Source: Cryptosporangium phraense
Lineage (GTDB): Bacteria > Actinomycetota > Actinomycetes > Mycobacteriales > Cryptosporangiaceae
Reading direction: 5' to 3'
Assembly (NCBI RefSeq): GCF_006912135.1
Contig: NZ_VIRS01000009.1
Location: 186,001 to 250,000 of the forward strand
Length of the DNA stretch: 64,000 bases
The notes beneath the pieces were generated by a model, which was not told where the DNA came from, made no database searches, and saw only the letters and a list, made by a program, of their open reading frames with translations. Position 1 is the stretch's first letter. The number at the start of each line of letters is the position of its first letter. This document shows, one piece after another, positions 1-7,871 of this stretch. Made by a program: the position numbers and the translations under genes.

Positions 1-70
1 CCGCGCTCAGCGCGGCGCGGCTGAGCGCGCCGTGAGCGGCTGCCCGCGCGGCGCCGTGGGCGCCGGCTGA
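1..70 (+). CDS. C-terminal end of an upstream gene (partial)
   Basis: An open frame enters from the left edge and stops at the TGA of bases 68-70; only 22 codons are visible, rich in Arg, Ala and Gly. The stop overlaps the ATG of the following glycosyltransferase by one base (TGATG), which suggests translational coupling and a shared operon. The product cannot be identified from this tail. Confidence 0.5.
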   Translation, partial: RAQRGAAERAVSGCPRGAVGAG

Positions 71-1491
71 TGGACGGCCTGCGGGACGCGGTGCTCGCCG
101 GCTTGGATGTGCTCGGCGTGTTCGTGCTGGTCTACTTTCTCGCGATCAACACGAGCTATCTGGTCCTCATCGGCATCGCCGCGGCCGAGTTCTCCCGCTA
201 CCTCCGCCGCCAGCCCTACCAGGGCCACGACGAGACCTACACGAGCCCGCTCACCCCGCCGGTCTCGATCCTCGTCCCGGCCTACAACGAGGAACTGAGC
301 ATCGTCGGCGCGGTCCAGGCCATGCTCGCGCTGCGCTACCCGCGCTTCGAGGTCGTCGTCATCGTCGACGGCTCGACCGACCGCACGCTCGACCGCCTCG
401 TCGACGCCTTCGACCTCGTCGAGACCCAGCGCGTGATCCCCGACGAGATCCCGACCCGGGCGACCGTCCGAGCCGTCTACGCGGCCCGTTCGGGCGGCTG
501 GCCGCTGACCGTCGTCCACAAGAACAACGGCGGGCGCGCGGACGCGCTCAACACCGCGATCAACGTGGCCCGCCACCCGTTGCTCTGCATGGTCGACGCG
601 GACTCCCTCCTCGACCCGGACGCGCTCCTCGCGGTGGCCAAGCCGTTCGCGGACGACCCGCTGCGGGTCGTGGCGACCGGAGGGGTCGTCCGGGTGGTCA
701 ACGGGTGCTCGGCGATCGCCGGCCGGATCACCGAGATCCGGACGCCGAAGGCGTGGCTGCCGCGGGTGCAGATCGCCGAGTACCTACGGGCGTTCCTCCT
801 CGGACGCACCGGGTGGTCGCGGATCGGCGGCCTGCTGGTGATCTCGGGGGCGTTCGGGCTGTTCCGGCGGGACGTGGTCGTCGACGTCGGCGGGCTCGAC
901 CCGGACTGCATCGGCGAGGACGCCGAGCTGGTCGTCCGGCTGCACCGGCGGCTGCGGGAGGTCGGACGCGATTACCGGATCGTGTTCGTGGGGGAGCCGG
1001 TGTCGTGGACCGAGGTGCCGGGCACGGTGCCGGTGCTGGGGCGGCAGCGGCGGCGGTGGCACCGCGGGCTGGTCGAGATCCTGCTCAAGCACGGCCGGAT
1101 GATGGGCAACCCGCGCTACGGCCGGATCGGGACGCTCGCGCTGCCGTACTACCTGCTGTTCGAGGCGGTGGCGCCGATCATCGAGCTGGCCGGGATCGTG
1201 CTGGTGCCGCTCGGGCTGGCGCTCGGGGTCGTGGAGCCGGTGTTCGCGCTGCAGCTGCTGTTGGTCGCCTACGGGTACGCGATCCTGGTGACGCTGACCG
1301 CGATCACGGTCGAGGAGTTCACGTTCCGCCGGTATCACCGCTGGCAGGACCTGCTCGTGATCATGCTGGCCGCGACCGCGGAGAACTTCGGCTTCCGCCA
1401 GCTCACCGCCTGGTGGCGGGTCCGAGGCGCCTGGCAGGCCCTACGACGCACCAAGTCCGACTGGGGCGTCATGACCCGGACGGGGTTCTAG
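70..1491 (+). CDS. Membrane-bound family 2 glycosyltransferase
   Basis: A 473-residue processive-type GT2 enzyme, likely polymerising or transferring sugars at the inner face of the membrane. A hydrophobic segment lies at about residues 15-40. The catalytic domain then shows VDGSTDRT (nucleotide-sugar binding, about 100), MVDADS (the DxD-type metal motif, about 175), GEDAEL (catalytic acid region, about 280) and QRRRWHRG (QxxRW acceptor motif, about 325). Two or three hydrophobic segments follow at about 360-430. The architecture resembles poly-N-acetylglucosamine or hyaluronan synthases, but the sugar cannot be deduced. It overlaps the upstream partial gene and ends 3 bp from the convergent CAP-domain gene. 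Confidence 0.88.
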   Translation: MDGLRDAVLAGLDVLGVFVLVYFLAINTSYLVLIGIAAAEFSRYLRRQPYQGHDETYTSPLTPPVSILVPAYNEELSIVGAVQAMLALRYPRFEVVVIVDGSTDRTLDRLVDAFDLVETQRVIPDEIPTRATVRAVYAARSGGWPLTVVHKNNGGRADALNTAINVARHPLLCMVDADSLLDPDALLAVAKPFADDPLRVVATGGVVRVVNGCSAIAGRITEIRTPKAWLPRVQIAEYLRAFLLGRTGWSRIGGLLVISGAFGLFRRDVVVDVGGLDPDCIGEDAELVVRLHRRLREVGRDYRIVFVGEPVSWTEVPGTVPVLGRQRRRWHRGLVEILLKHGRMMGNPRYGRIGTLALPYYLLFEAVAPIIELAGIVLVPLGLALGVVEPVFALQLLLVAYGYAILVTLTAITVEEFTFRRYHRWQDLLVIMLAATAENFGFRQLTAWWRVRGAWQALRRTKSDWGVMTRTGF

Positions 1492-1494
1492 CGC

Positions 1495-2358
1495 CTACTC
1501 GGCGCCGAACATCTGGGTCCAGTACGCGGTGCCCGACGGGTCTAAGGCGAGGCCTACTCCGATGGCCTTGGACTGGCAGTTGAGGATGTTCGCCTTGTGG
1601 CCTTCGCTGTTCATCCAGGCGTCCATCACCGCCTCGGCGGTCTTCTGGCCGAGCGCGATGTTCTCCCCGGTCGGCACCTCGTACCCGGCCGCCTTCGCGC
1701 GGTCCCACGGCGAGAGGTTCTCCGGCGTGTTGTGGGAGAAGTAGTCGCGGGCGATCATGTCCTCGCTGTGCGCCAGCGCGGCCGCGGTCAGCCGGGCGTC
1801 GGTGTGCACCGGATCGCAGCCGAACTCGGCCCTGGCCGTGTTCACCAGGTCGACGACCGCGTCCGCCTCGGTGGCCGGCCCCGGCTTGGCCAGCGTCTTC
1901 GGGGTCTCGTCGTCGCTCGGCTCGGACTCGGGGCCGTCCGACGACTCGTCGCTGCTCGGCGAGGCGTCCTCGGCCGCGCTGCTCGACGGGGCCGGTGACG
2001 CGGACGTGGTCCCGGGCGCCTTCACGGCCGGGCGCTTGGACCGGCTCGCGGTGTCGGTGCCCGACGTACCGGCGTCGGTGCTGGCCGCCGCGTCGACGGA
2101 CTCACTGGCCAAGGCGTCGGCCGCGAGCGGGGCGCCGCTGGCCGTCTCCAACGTGTCAGCTCCGGCGCGCCCGAGGTAGATCGGGATCAGCGCCCCGATC
2201 GCCACGGCCGCCAGCACGACGAGTCCCAGGACGCTCTTCGTGCTGAATCCGGCGCGTTCGCGAGTGCGGCCGCGCCCGCCGGCGGCTCGCCACGGGGTCG
2301 GACCGACTTTGTCGGCCTTCCGGTGGCGGGGTCGGTAACTGCTCCGTTGGTGCTCCAT
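1495..2358 (-). CDS. Secreted/anchored CAP-domain (SCP-like) protein
   Basis: The ATG at 2358 is preferred; a longer frame to 2457 is possible but runs into the divergent gene's promoter. The 287-residue product has a basic N-terminus and one hydrophobic segment (about 43-63), then a long Ser/Thr/Ala/Asp/Glu-rich linker. The C-terminal CAP domain (about 165-287) contains LVNTARAEFG, HSEDMIARDYFSHNTPENLSP and TGENIALG, as in the YkwD-type bacterial SCP family. Such proteins are usually extracellular and of unknown enzymatic role; the linker suggests it spans the cell wall. Confidence 0.85.
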   Translation of the reverse strand: MEHQRSSYRPRHRKADKVGPTPWRAAGGRGRTRERAGFSTKSVLGLVVLAAVAIGALIPIYLGRAGADTLETASGAPLAADALASESVDAAASTDAGTSGTDTASRSKRPAVKAPGTTSASPAPSSSAAEDASPSSDESSDGPESEPSDDETPKTLAKPGPATEADAVVDLVNTARAEFGCDPVHTDARLTAAALAHSEDMIARDYFSHNTPENLSPWDRAKAAGYEVPTGENIALGQKTAEAVMDAWMNSEGHKANILNCQSKAIGVGLALDPSGTAYWTQMFGAE

Positions 2359-2449
2359 CGGCGGCGAGCCTAAGAAGGGCACACGAGGACGCACCAGGCC
2401 CACGGCGCAACCACAAGCTCGGTTTAATGCGCGGTTAGAGTTGGCCCCC

Positions 2450-2797
2450 GTGACCACTCCCGCGAACCCGGGTCGAGACTTCGATGGTGACGTACCGCGT
2501 CAACCCGAGAACGCATCGGAAACCGAACCGGTTCGACTGACCGCGTGGATTCGTGGACGAGTCCAGGGCGTGGGCTTCCGGTGGTGGACCCGGAGCCGCG
2601 CGCTCGAGCTCGGTCTGGCCGGCTGGGCCCGGAACGCGTCCGACGGCCGGGTGGAGGTCGTCGCCGAGGGACCGCGCCGGGACTGTGACGCATTGCTGAG
2701 GCTCTTGCGCAGCAGCGAGACGCCTGGGTCAGTAGAGGACGTAATTGACCGATTCAGCCCTGCGAAAGGCGGGCTGTCGGGTTTTTCTGAGCGCTGA
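2450..2797 (+). CDS. acyP: Acylphosphatase
   Basis: It hydrolyses acyl phosphates in the cytosol. The diagnostic stretch GRVQGVGFRWWTRSRA carries the phosphate-binding loop Arg, followed by GLAGWARNASDGRVEVVAEG with the catalytic Asn. The family core is about 90 residues; this protein has an extra, probably disordered N-terminus of about 25 residues. I chose the GTG at 2450 over the TTG at 2441, although neither has a strong ribosome-binding site. Acylphosphatase just upstream of smc is a common actinomycete arrangement. Confidence 0.87.
   Translation: MTTPANPGRDFDGDVPRQPENASETEPVRLTAWIRGRVQGVGFRWWTRSRALELGLAGWARNASDGRVEVVAEGPRRDCDALLRLLRSSETPGSVEDVIDRFSPAKGGLSGFSER
2755..2786 (+). terminator. 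Possible terminator inside the acyP 3' end
   Basis: CAGCCC (2755-2760) pairs with GGGCTG (2771-2776) and is followed by a five-T run at 2782-2786. It lies within the last codons of acyP. The short stem makes this a weak call. Confidence 0.35.
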
Positions 2798-3068
2798 GCA
2801 AAAGTTTTCCGCACGAAACCCGGGGTATCGCTAAATGTGGCGGACTCCATCCCCACCGCTGGCGTGACCTAGGCCGCGTGAGCCCGTAAGCTGTTTTGCG
2901 GACCATTTCAGTGGACTGCGTGACAGGGGTTAACCGCCGCCCCAACACGTACCGGCCCTGCGATGACCAGCCCGTCAGTGGGCGCCGGTCTCGCGCCGAG
3001 GGTCGGTGTTTCGCGCGTCCACAGGTCGCCATACACACAGGCGTCGAACGCCCATACGAGGAGACACC

Positions 3069-3272
3069 ATGGCTAAGGCCCTCTTCGGCCACGTCGGCAA
3101 TGTTGCCGATGGTCGACTGCGCGACGAGGTAGTTCGGCTGCGCGGGTCGGTACGGACGTTGGAGTTCGAGATCGCTCGACTCCGCGCCGAGAACGACCGG
3201 CTCTCCGCCGAGCTCTCCGACCGCGATTCGGAGCTGAGCCGGGTGGCTGAGCTGGAGCACCAGCCCGTCTGA
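3069..3272 (+). CDS. Small coiled-coil protein upstream of smc
   Basis: The ATG at 3069 follows a GAGGAGA ribosome-binding site and gives 67 residues. An N-terminal MAKALFGHVGN block is followed by a heptad-patterned helix (about 18-62) rich in Arg, Glu and Leu, ideal for a parallel coiled coil. I recognise the type as a small actinobacterial protein of unknown function found beside smc, but have no function to offer. The roughly 270 bp before it (2798-3068) hold no gene and probably its promoter. Confidence 0.7.
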   Translation: MAKALFGHVGNVADGRLRDEVVRLRGSVRTLEFEIARLRAENDRLSAELSDRDSELSRVAELEHQPV

Positions 3273-3407
3273 CCCGGCAATTCAGCTGGGCGATCGCGGA
3301 GGGCCGCCGCACCGGCCCGTACCGACACGACCCCGACTGCGCGAGTTGCTGCTGGTGGGGAAGGTATGGTCCAGTAAACCTTCCCCCACCCGCGCCGCCG
3401 GAGAACC

Positions 3408-6400
3408 GTGCATCTCAAGAGCCTCACGCTGAGGGGCTTCAAGTCCTTCGCCTCGTCGACGACCCTGCGCTTCGAGCCGGGAATCACGTGCGTCGTCGGG
3501 CCGAACGGTTCCGGCAAGTCGAACGTCGTCGACGGAATCGCCTGGGTGCTCGGTGAGCAGGGGGCCAAGGCGCTGCGTGGCGGCAAGATGGAAGACGTCA
3601 TCTTCGCCGGTACCGCGGGCCGGGCGCCGCTCGGCCGGGCCGAGGTCACGCTGACGATCGACAACCACGACGGCGCGTTGCCGATCGAGTACACCGAGGT
3701 GTCGATCACCCGGCGTCTGTTTCGTACCGGCGACTCCGAGTACGAGATCAACGGCGATCCCTGCCGTCTGCTCGACATCCAGGAGCTGCTGTCCGACTCC
3801 GGCATCGGCCGTGAGATGCACGTCATCGTCGGCCAGGGGCAGCTCGACAGCGTCCTGCAGTCGCGTCCGGAAGATCGGCGCGGGTTCATCGAGGAGGCGG
3901 CCGGCGTCCTCAAGCACCGCAAGCGCAAAGAGAAGGCGCTGCGGAAGCTCGACGCGATGCAGGCCAACCTCACCCGGCTGACCGACCTCACCGCCGAGCT
4001 GCGGCGTCAGCTCAAGCCGCTCGGCCGGCAGGCCGAGGTCGCGCGCCGCGCGGCCGGCGTGCAGTCCGCGCTGCGCGATTCGCGCCTGCGCCTGCTCGCC
4101 GACGACCTGGTGACGCTGCGGACCGCGCTGGAACAGGACGTCGCCGACGAGGCCGCGGTGCGCACCCGCCGCACCCAGGTCGACGCCGACCTCGAGACCG
4201 ACCGGGCCCGCGAGGCCCAGCTCGACGCCGAGATGGCGGCCGACGCGCCGGTGCTGGCCCGGGCCCAAGACACCTGGTACCGGCTGTCGGCATTGCAGGA
4301 ACGTTTCCGTGGGCTGGCCCAACTGGCCGACGAGCGGCTGCGCTACCTGTCCGCCGAGCCCGAGGAGAGCCGCCCGACCCGCGACCCCGAGGCCCTGGAG
4401 CGCGAGGCCGCGGTCGTCCGCGAGCAGCACGAGGCGCTCACCGAGGCGCTCGAGGCCGATCAGGACCGGCTGGCCGAGGCCACCGAGGCCCGCGCCGAGT
4501 ACGAGCGCCGGGCCTACGACGCCGAGCGCGCCCACGTCGCCGCGATGAAGGCCGTCGCCGACCGCCGTGAGGGCCTGGCCCGCCTCACCGGGCAGGTCAA
4601 CGCGCTGCGCACCCGGGCGACCGCGGCCGAGGACGAGATCGCCCGCCTGTCGGCGTCGCTCGCCGAGGCCCGCGGCCGGGCCGACGAGGCGCAGGGCGAG
4701 CTCGACGTCGCCCAGGAGGCCGCCGAGGGGCTCGACGAGGGCGACACCGACCTGTTCGCCCGGCACGCGGCCGCCCGCGAGGAACTGGAAGCCGCCGAGG
4801 CGCGAGTCCGCGAGCTGACCCAGTCCGAGCGCGTCGCCGAGCGCGAAGCGTCGGAATGGAAGGCCCGGCAGGAAGCCCTGGCGCTCGGTCTGTCGCGAAA
4901 GGACGGCGCGGGAGCGCTGCTGGGCGCCGGAGACCACGTGCCCGGGCTGCTGGGCAGCGTCTCCGCGCTGCTGTCGGTCGAGGCCGGGTACGAGGCGGCC
5001 CTGGCGGCCGCGCTCGGCGCGCTCGCCGACGCGGTCGCGGTCGCGTCCGTGGAGTCGGCCGCGGACGCGATCGAGTGGTTGCGGTCGGCCGACGCCGGCC
5101 GCGCGACGCTGCTGGTCTCGTCCGGTCCGTCGGACTCCGACGGGCCCTGGCCGATCCTGCCGGACGGCTCCCGCTGGGCGGTCGACCTGATCAAGGTCGA
5201 CGACGACCTACGCCCGACGGTGCGGCGCGTGCTCCACCAGGTCGCGTTCGTTCCTACTCTGGACGCCGCTCGCGCGCTGATCTCGCGGGAACCGGGTGTC
5301 CGGGCCATCACGCCCGAGGGCGACGTGGTCGGCGCGCTCGAAGCCGCCGGTGGCGCCGCCCGGGCGCAGAGCGCGCTGGAGATCCAGGCCGCCGTCGACG
5401 ACGCCCGCGATCACCGGGCCGAGGCCGAGCGCCGCGGCGAACGCCTCCGGGCCCAGCTGGACGCCGCCCGCGCCGAGGCCGAGTCGCGCAAGGAGAAGGT
5501 GCGGGTCGTCGCGGCCGCGCAGAAGGAGGCCGAGGGGGCCCGGCACCAGGCCTCCCGGCGCATCGCCGAGCTGGCGGCCGCGGCCCGGTCGGCCCGGGGG
5601 GAGTCCGACCGGCTGGCCCAGGGACGGCAGCGGGCCGAGGAGGCGCGCGACAAAGACCTCGAAGGCCTGGCCGCGCTGGAGGAACGGCTGGTCGCCGCGG
5701 AGGAGACCCCGCTGGACGACGAGCCGTCGACCGACGAGCGGGACGAATTCAACGCGCTGGCCAGCCAGGCCCGGCAGAACGAGATGGAGGTCCGGCTCGC
5801 GGTCCGGACGGCCGAGGAGCGGGTGCGGTCGCTGGCCGGCCGGGCCGAGTCGCTGGAGCGGGCGGCCGCGTCCGAGCGGGCCGCCCAGGCCCGGGCGGCG
5901 GCGGCCCGGGCTTCGCGGGCCCGCGGGGCGTCGGTGGCGCGGGCCGTGTCGGGTGGCGCCCGGGTGGCGCTGGGGCGGATCGAGACGTCGCTGGTGGCCG
6001 CGGCCGACGAGCGGGACGCGGTCGCCGAGGCCCGGGTGGCCCGGGAGGCCGAGCTGACCGGCGTGCGGGCCCGGGTGCGCGAACTGGCGGCCGAGATGGA
6101 CCGCCTCACCGACGCGATGCACCGCGACGAGGTGGCCCGGGCCGAGCAGCGGATGCGGATCGAGCAACTGGAGTCCAAGGCCGCCGACGACTTCGCGATC
6201 GACGTCGACACGCTGGCCAACGAGTACGGGCCGCAGATGCCGGTGCCGCCGACCCAGGCCGAGATCGCCGAGGCCGAGAAGAACGGCGAACCACCGCCGG
6301 CCGCGCTGCCGTACCACCGCCCGACGCAGGAGAAGCGGGCCGCGAAGGCCGAGCGGGACCTGCAGCTGCTGGGCAAGGTCAACCCGCTGGCGCTGGAGGA

Positions 6401-6977
6401 GTTCGCGGCGCTGGAGGAGCGGTTCAAGTTCCTGTCGACGCAGCTCGAGGACCTGAAAGACACCCGGCGCGACCTGCTGCTGGTCGTCAAGGAGGTCGAC
6501 GACCGGATCCTCGAGGTGTTCAAGTCGGCGTTCGAGGACACTCAGCGCGAGTTCGAGATCGTGTTCCGGACGCTGTTCCCGGGCGGGGAGGGCCGGATCT
6601 TCCTGACCGACCCGGACGACCTGCTGATGACCGGTATCGAGGTGGAGGCGCGGCCGCCGGGCAAGAAGGTGAAGCGGCTGTCGCTGCTGTCGGGTGGGGA
6701 GCGGTCGCTGACCGCGGTGGCGCTGCTGGTCGCGATCTTCCGGGCCCGGCCCTCGCCGTTCTACGTGATGGACGAGGTCGAGGCGGCCCTGGACGACACC
6801 AACCTCGGGCGGTTGATCACGCTGCTGGAGCAGCTGCAGGACTCGAGCCAGCTGATCATCATCACGCACCAGAAGCGGACGATGGAGATCGCGGACGCGC
6901 TGTACGGGGTGTCGATGCGGGGGGACGGGATCACGCAGGTGATCAGCCAGCGCCTGAAGGACACGGCGACGGCTTAG
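3408..6977 (+). CDS. smc: Chromosome condensation ATPase SMC
   Basis: This 1189-residue protein is the ATPase and arm subunit of bacterial condensin, which with ScpA/ScpB compacts and segregates chromosomes. The Walker A loop GPNGSGKSN is at about residue 32; two long Ala/Glu/Arg-rich coiled-coil arms flank a hinge at about 510-640; the C-terminal head has the signature LSGGERSLTAVALL and the Walker B YVMDEVEAALDD. Length is normal. The GTG at 3408 lies 5 bp after GGAGA. Its TAG overlaps the convergent vapC stop by three bases or so. Confidence 0.97.
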   Translation: MHLKSLTLRGFKSFASSTTLRFEPGITCVVGPNGSGKSNVVDGIAWVLGEQGAKALRGGKMEDVIFAGTAGRAPLGRAEVTLTIDNHDGALPIEYTEVSITRRLFRTGDSEYEINGDPCRLLDIQELLSDSGIGREMHVIVGQGQLDSVLQSRPEDRRGFIEEAAGVLKHRKRKEKALRKLDAMQANLTRLTDLTAELRRQLKPLGRQAEVARRAAGVQSALRDSRLRLLADDLVTLRTALEQDVADEAAVRTRRTQVDADLETDRAREAQLDAEMAADAPVLARAQDTWYRLSALQERFRGLAQLADERLRYLSAEPEESRPTRDPEALEREAAVVREQHEALTEALEADQDRLAEATEARAEYERRAYDAERAHVAAMKAVADRREGLARLTGQVNALRTRATAAEDEIARLSASLAEARGRADEAQGELDVAQEAAEGLDEGDTDLFARHAAAREELEAAEARVRELTQSERVAEREASEWKARQEALALGLSRKDGAGALLGAGDHVPGLLGSVSALLSVEAGYEAALAAALGALADAVAVASVESAADAIEWLRSADAGRATLLVSSGPSDSDGPWPILPDGSRWAVDLIKVDDDLRPTVRRVLHQVAFVPTLDAARALISREPGVRAITPEGDVVGALEAAGGAARAQSALEIQAAVDDARDHRAEAERRGERLRAQLDAARAEAESRKEKVRVVAAAQKEAEGARHQASRRIAELAAAARSARGESDRLAQGRQRAEEARDKDLEGLAALEERLVAAEETPLDDEPSTDERDEFNALASQARQNEMEVRLAVRTAEERVRSLAGRAESLERAAASERAAQARAAAARASRARGASVARAVSGGARVALGRIETSLVAAADERDAVAEARVAREAELTGVRARVRELAAEMDRLTDAMHRDEVARAEQRMRIEQLESKAADDFAIDVDTLANEYGPQMPVPPTQAEIAEAEKNGEPPPAALPYHRPTQEKRAAKAERDLQLLGKVNPLALEEFAALEERFKFLSTQLEDLKDTRRDLLLVVKEVDDRILEVFKSAFEDTQREFEIVFRTLFPGGEGRIFLTDPDDLLMTGIEVEARPPGKKVKRLSLLSGGERSLTAVALLVAIFRARPSPFYVMDEVEAALDDTNLGRLITLLEQLQDSSQLIIITHQKRTMEIADALYGVSMRGDGITQVISQRLKDTATA

Positions 6978-7387
6978 ACCGAGCCGGCGGGTACCACCCA
7001 CTCGGTGGCCTGTCCGGTGACCCCGGCAATCGTGTCGAAGTCCCGGTCGTAATGCAGCACAGTCAGCCGCGCCCGCGCCGCCACGACCGCCAGCAGGAGA
7101 TCGGGGACTGATGGCGCCCGGTGGTGACCGCGCGGAACGAGGTTGCGCAGCACGCCCAACGCTTGGTCCCACACCCGCTCATCGATCGCCGTCCACGTGA
7201 ACATGGACAGGAACTCGTCTTTGAGACGCTCGTAGTCACGCCGGCTGCGTGCGCTGCGCAGGAACTCCAGCTCGGTCGCGGAACACAGTGACACCAGACC
7301 GCGGGAGAGCAGCGAATCCAGGCGGTCACGTACTGGCGCGAGGTGATAGCGCGCCAGCACGCTGGTGTCGGCGATGTACCCGGTCAT
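6974..7387 (-). CDS. vapC: PIN-domain toxin of a VapBC-type pair
   Basis: A 137-residue PIN-fold ribonuclease, expected to cleave RNA when not bound by its antitoxin. Acidic metal ligands are visible: Asp7 (YIADTSVLARY), a Glu in ATELEFL (about 41), and Asp residues in PDLLLAVVAARA and DRDFD (about 98-118). Its ATG overlaps the antitoxin TGA by four bases (ATGA), the usual coupled layout. The gene ends inside the last codons of smc on the other strand. VapC assignment is firm; target RNA unknown. Confidence 0.9.
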   Translation of the reverse strand: MTGYIADTSVLARYHLAPVRDRLDSLLSRGLVSLCSATELEFLRSARSRRDYERLKDEFLSMFTWTAIDERVWDQALGVLRNLVPRGHHRAPSVPDLLLAVVAARARLTVLHYDRDFDTIAGVTGQATEWVVPAGSV

Positions 7388-7599
7388 GCCCGGAGGCTGC
7401 GGTCGTGCTCCTCGTCGACCATGTGGGCGACCATCGGCCAGTTCGCCGGATCAGCCATGAACGCCCGCCCCCGGTCACGGGCCTCCTGGACGACCTGGCG
7501 GAAGGCAGCCTCGACGGCCTCGGCGGGTGTTCCGACCCTCATCGCACGCTGAGCGGCGTTCAGCAGCATCGGGTCGATGTCGATGGTGATCTGGGTCAT
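7384..7599 (-). CDS. vapB: Antitoxin of the VapBC-type pair
   Basis: A 71-residue protein starting at 7599 after a GAGG site. The N-terminus MTQITIDIDP is a typical ribbon strand of ribbon-helix-helix/VapB antitoxins, followed by the helix-forming AEAVEAAFRQVVQEARDRGRA. The C-terminal tail (about 48-71) is the likely toxin-binding part. It probably represses its own promoter together with VapC. Small size, order (antitoxin first) and the ATGA junction support the call more than sequence similarity does. Confidence 0.82.
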   Translation of the reverse strand: MTQITIDIDPMLLNAAQRAMRVGTPAEAVEAAFRQVVQEARDRGRAFMADPANWPMVAHMVDEEHDRSLRA

Positions 7600-7688
7600 G
7601 GGGCGCCTCCTCGGGTCGGCTTTCTGGTGTGAGGAAGCGTAACTGTCAGTGAGGGGCAGCGGCAGGGGGATTGTGGGCGCTGTGGATA

Positions 7689-7784
7689 TCAGCGGGAGGC
7701 TCGGTAGTAGTAGCCGTTCTCGTAGCAGAAGTAGTCGTCGCCGGCCGAGCCGGACTCCTCGTAGGTCTCGGTTCCGTAGCTCAT
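7689..7784 (-). CDS. 31-residue tyrosine-rich small ORF
   Basis: The ATG at 7784 follows an unusually strong ribosome-binding site (GAGGAGGAGG, about 7 bp spacing). The peptide begins MSYGTETYEESG and ends CYENGYYYRASR: seven Tyr, one Cys, one Phe, acidic in the first half and basic at the end. It lies between the phoD terminator and vapB, all on the minus strand, so it may be the first gene before vapBC or be independent. Function unknown; nothing here suggests a modifying enzyme next to it. Confidence 0.5.
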   Translation of the reverse strand: MSYGTETYEESGSAGDDYFCYENGYYYRASR

Positions 7785-7818
7785 GACTGCCTCCTCCTCG
7801 ATCCGTCGCTGACACACC

Positions 7819-7852
7819 GAGAATGACCCCGCCGAGCAGCGGGGTCGTTCTC
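7819..7852 (-). terminator. Terminator downstream of phoD
   Basis: The arms GAGAATGACCCCGC (7819-7832) and GCGGGGTCGTTCTC (7839-7852) form a 14-bp stem with one mismatch and a 6-base loop, 20 bp beyond the phoD stop codon. There is no long T run. Confidence 0.65.
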
Positions 7853-7871
7853 GTGAGCGACGTCCGGAGTG

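Noticed and set aside
2359-2457. An N-terminal extension of the CAP protein to 2457
   Set aside because: It would overlap the divergent acyP start and lies before a normal signal-anchor start at 2358.
5208-7172. A 654-codon minus-strand frame inside smc
   Set aside because: Antisense to the conserved SMC coiled coil and head; no family features.
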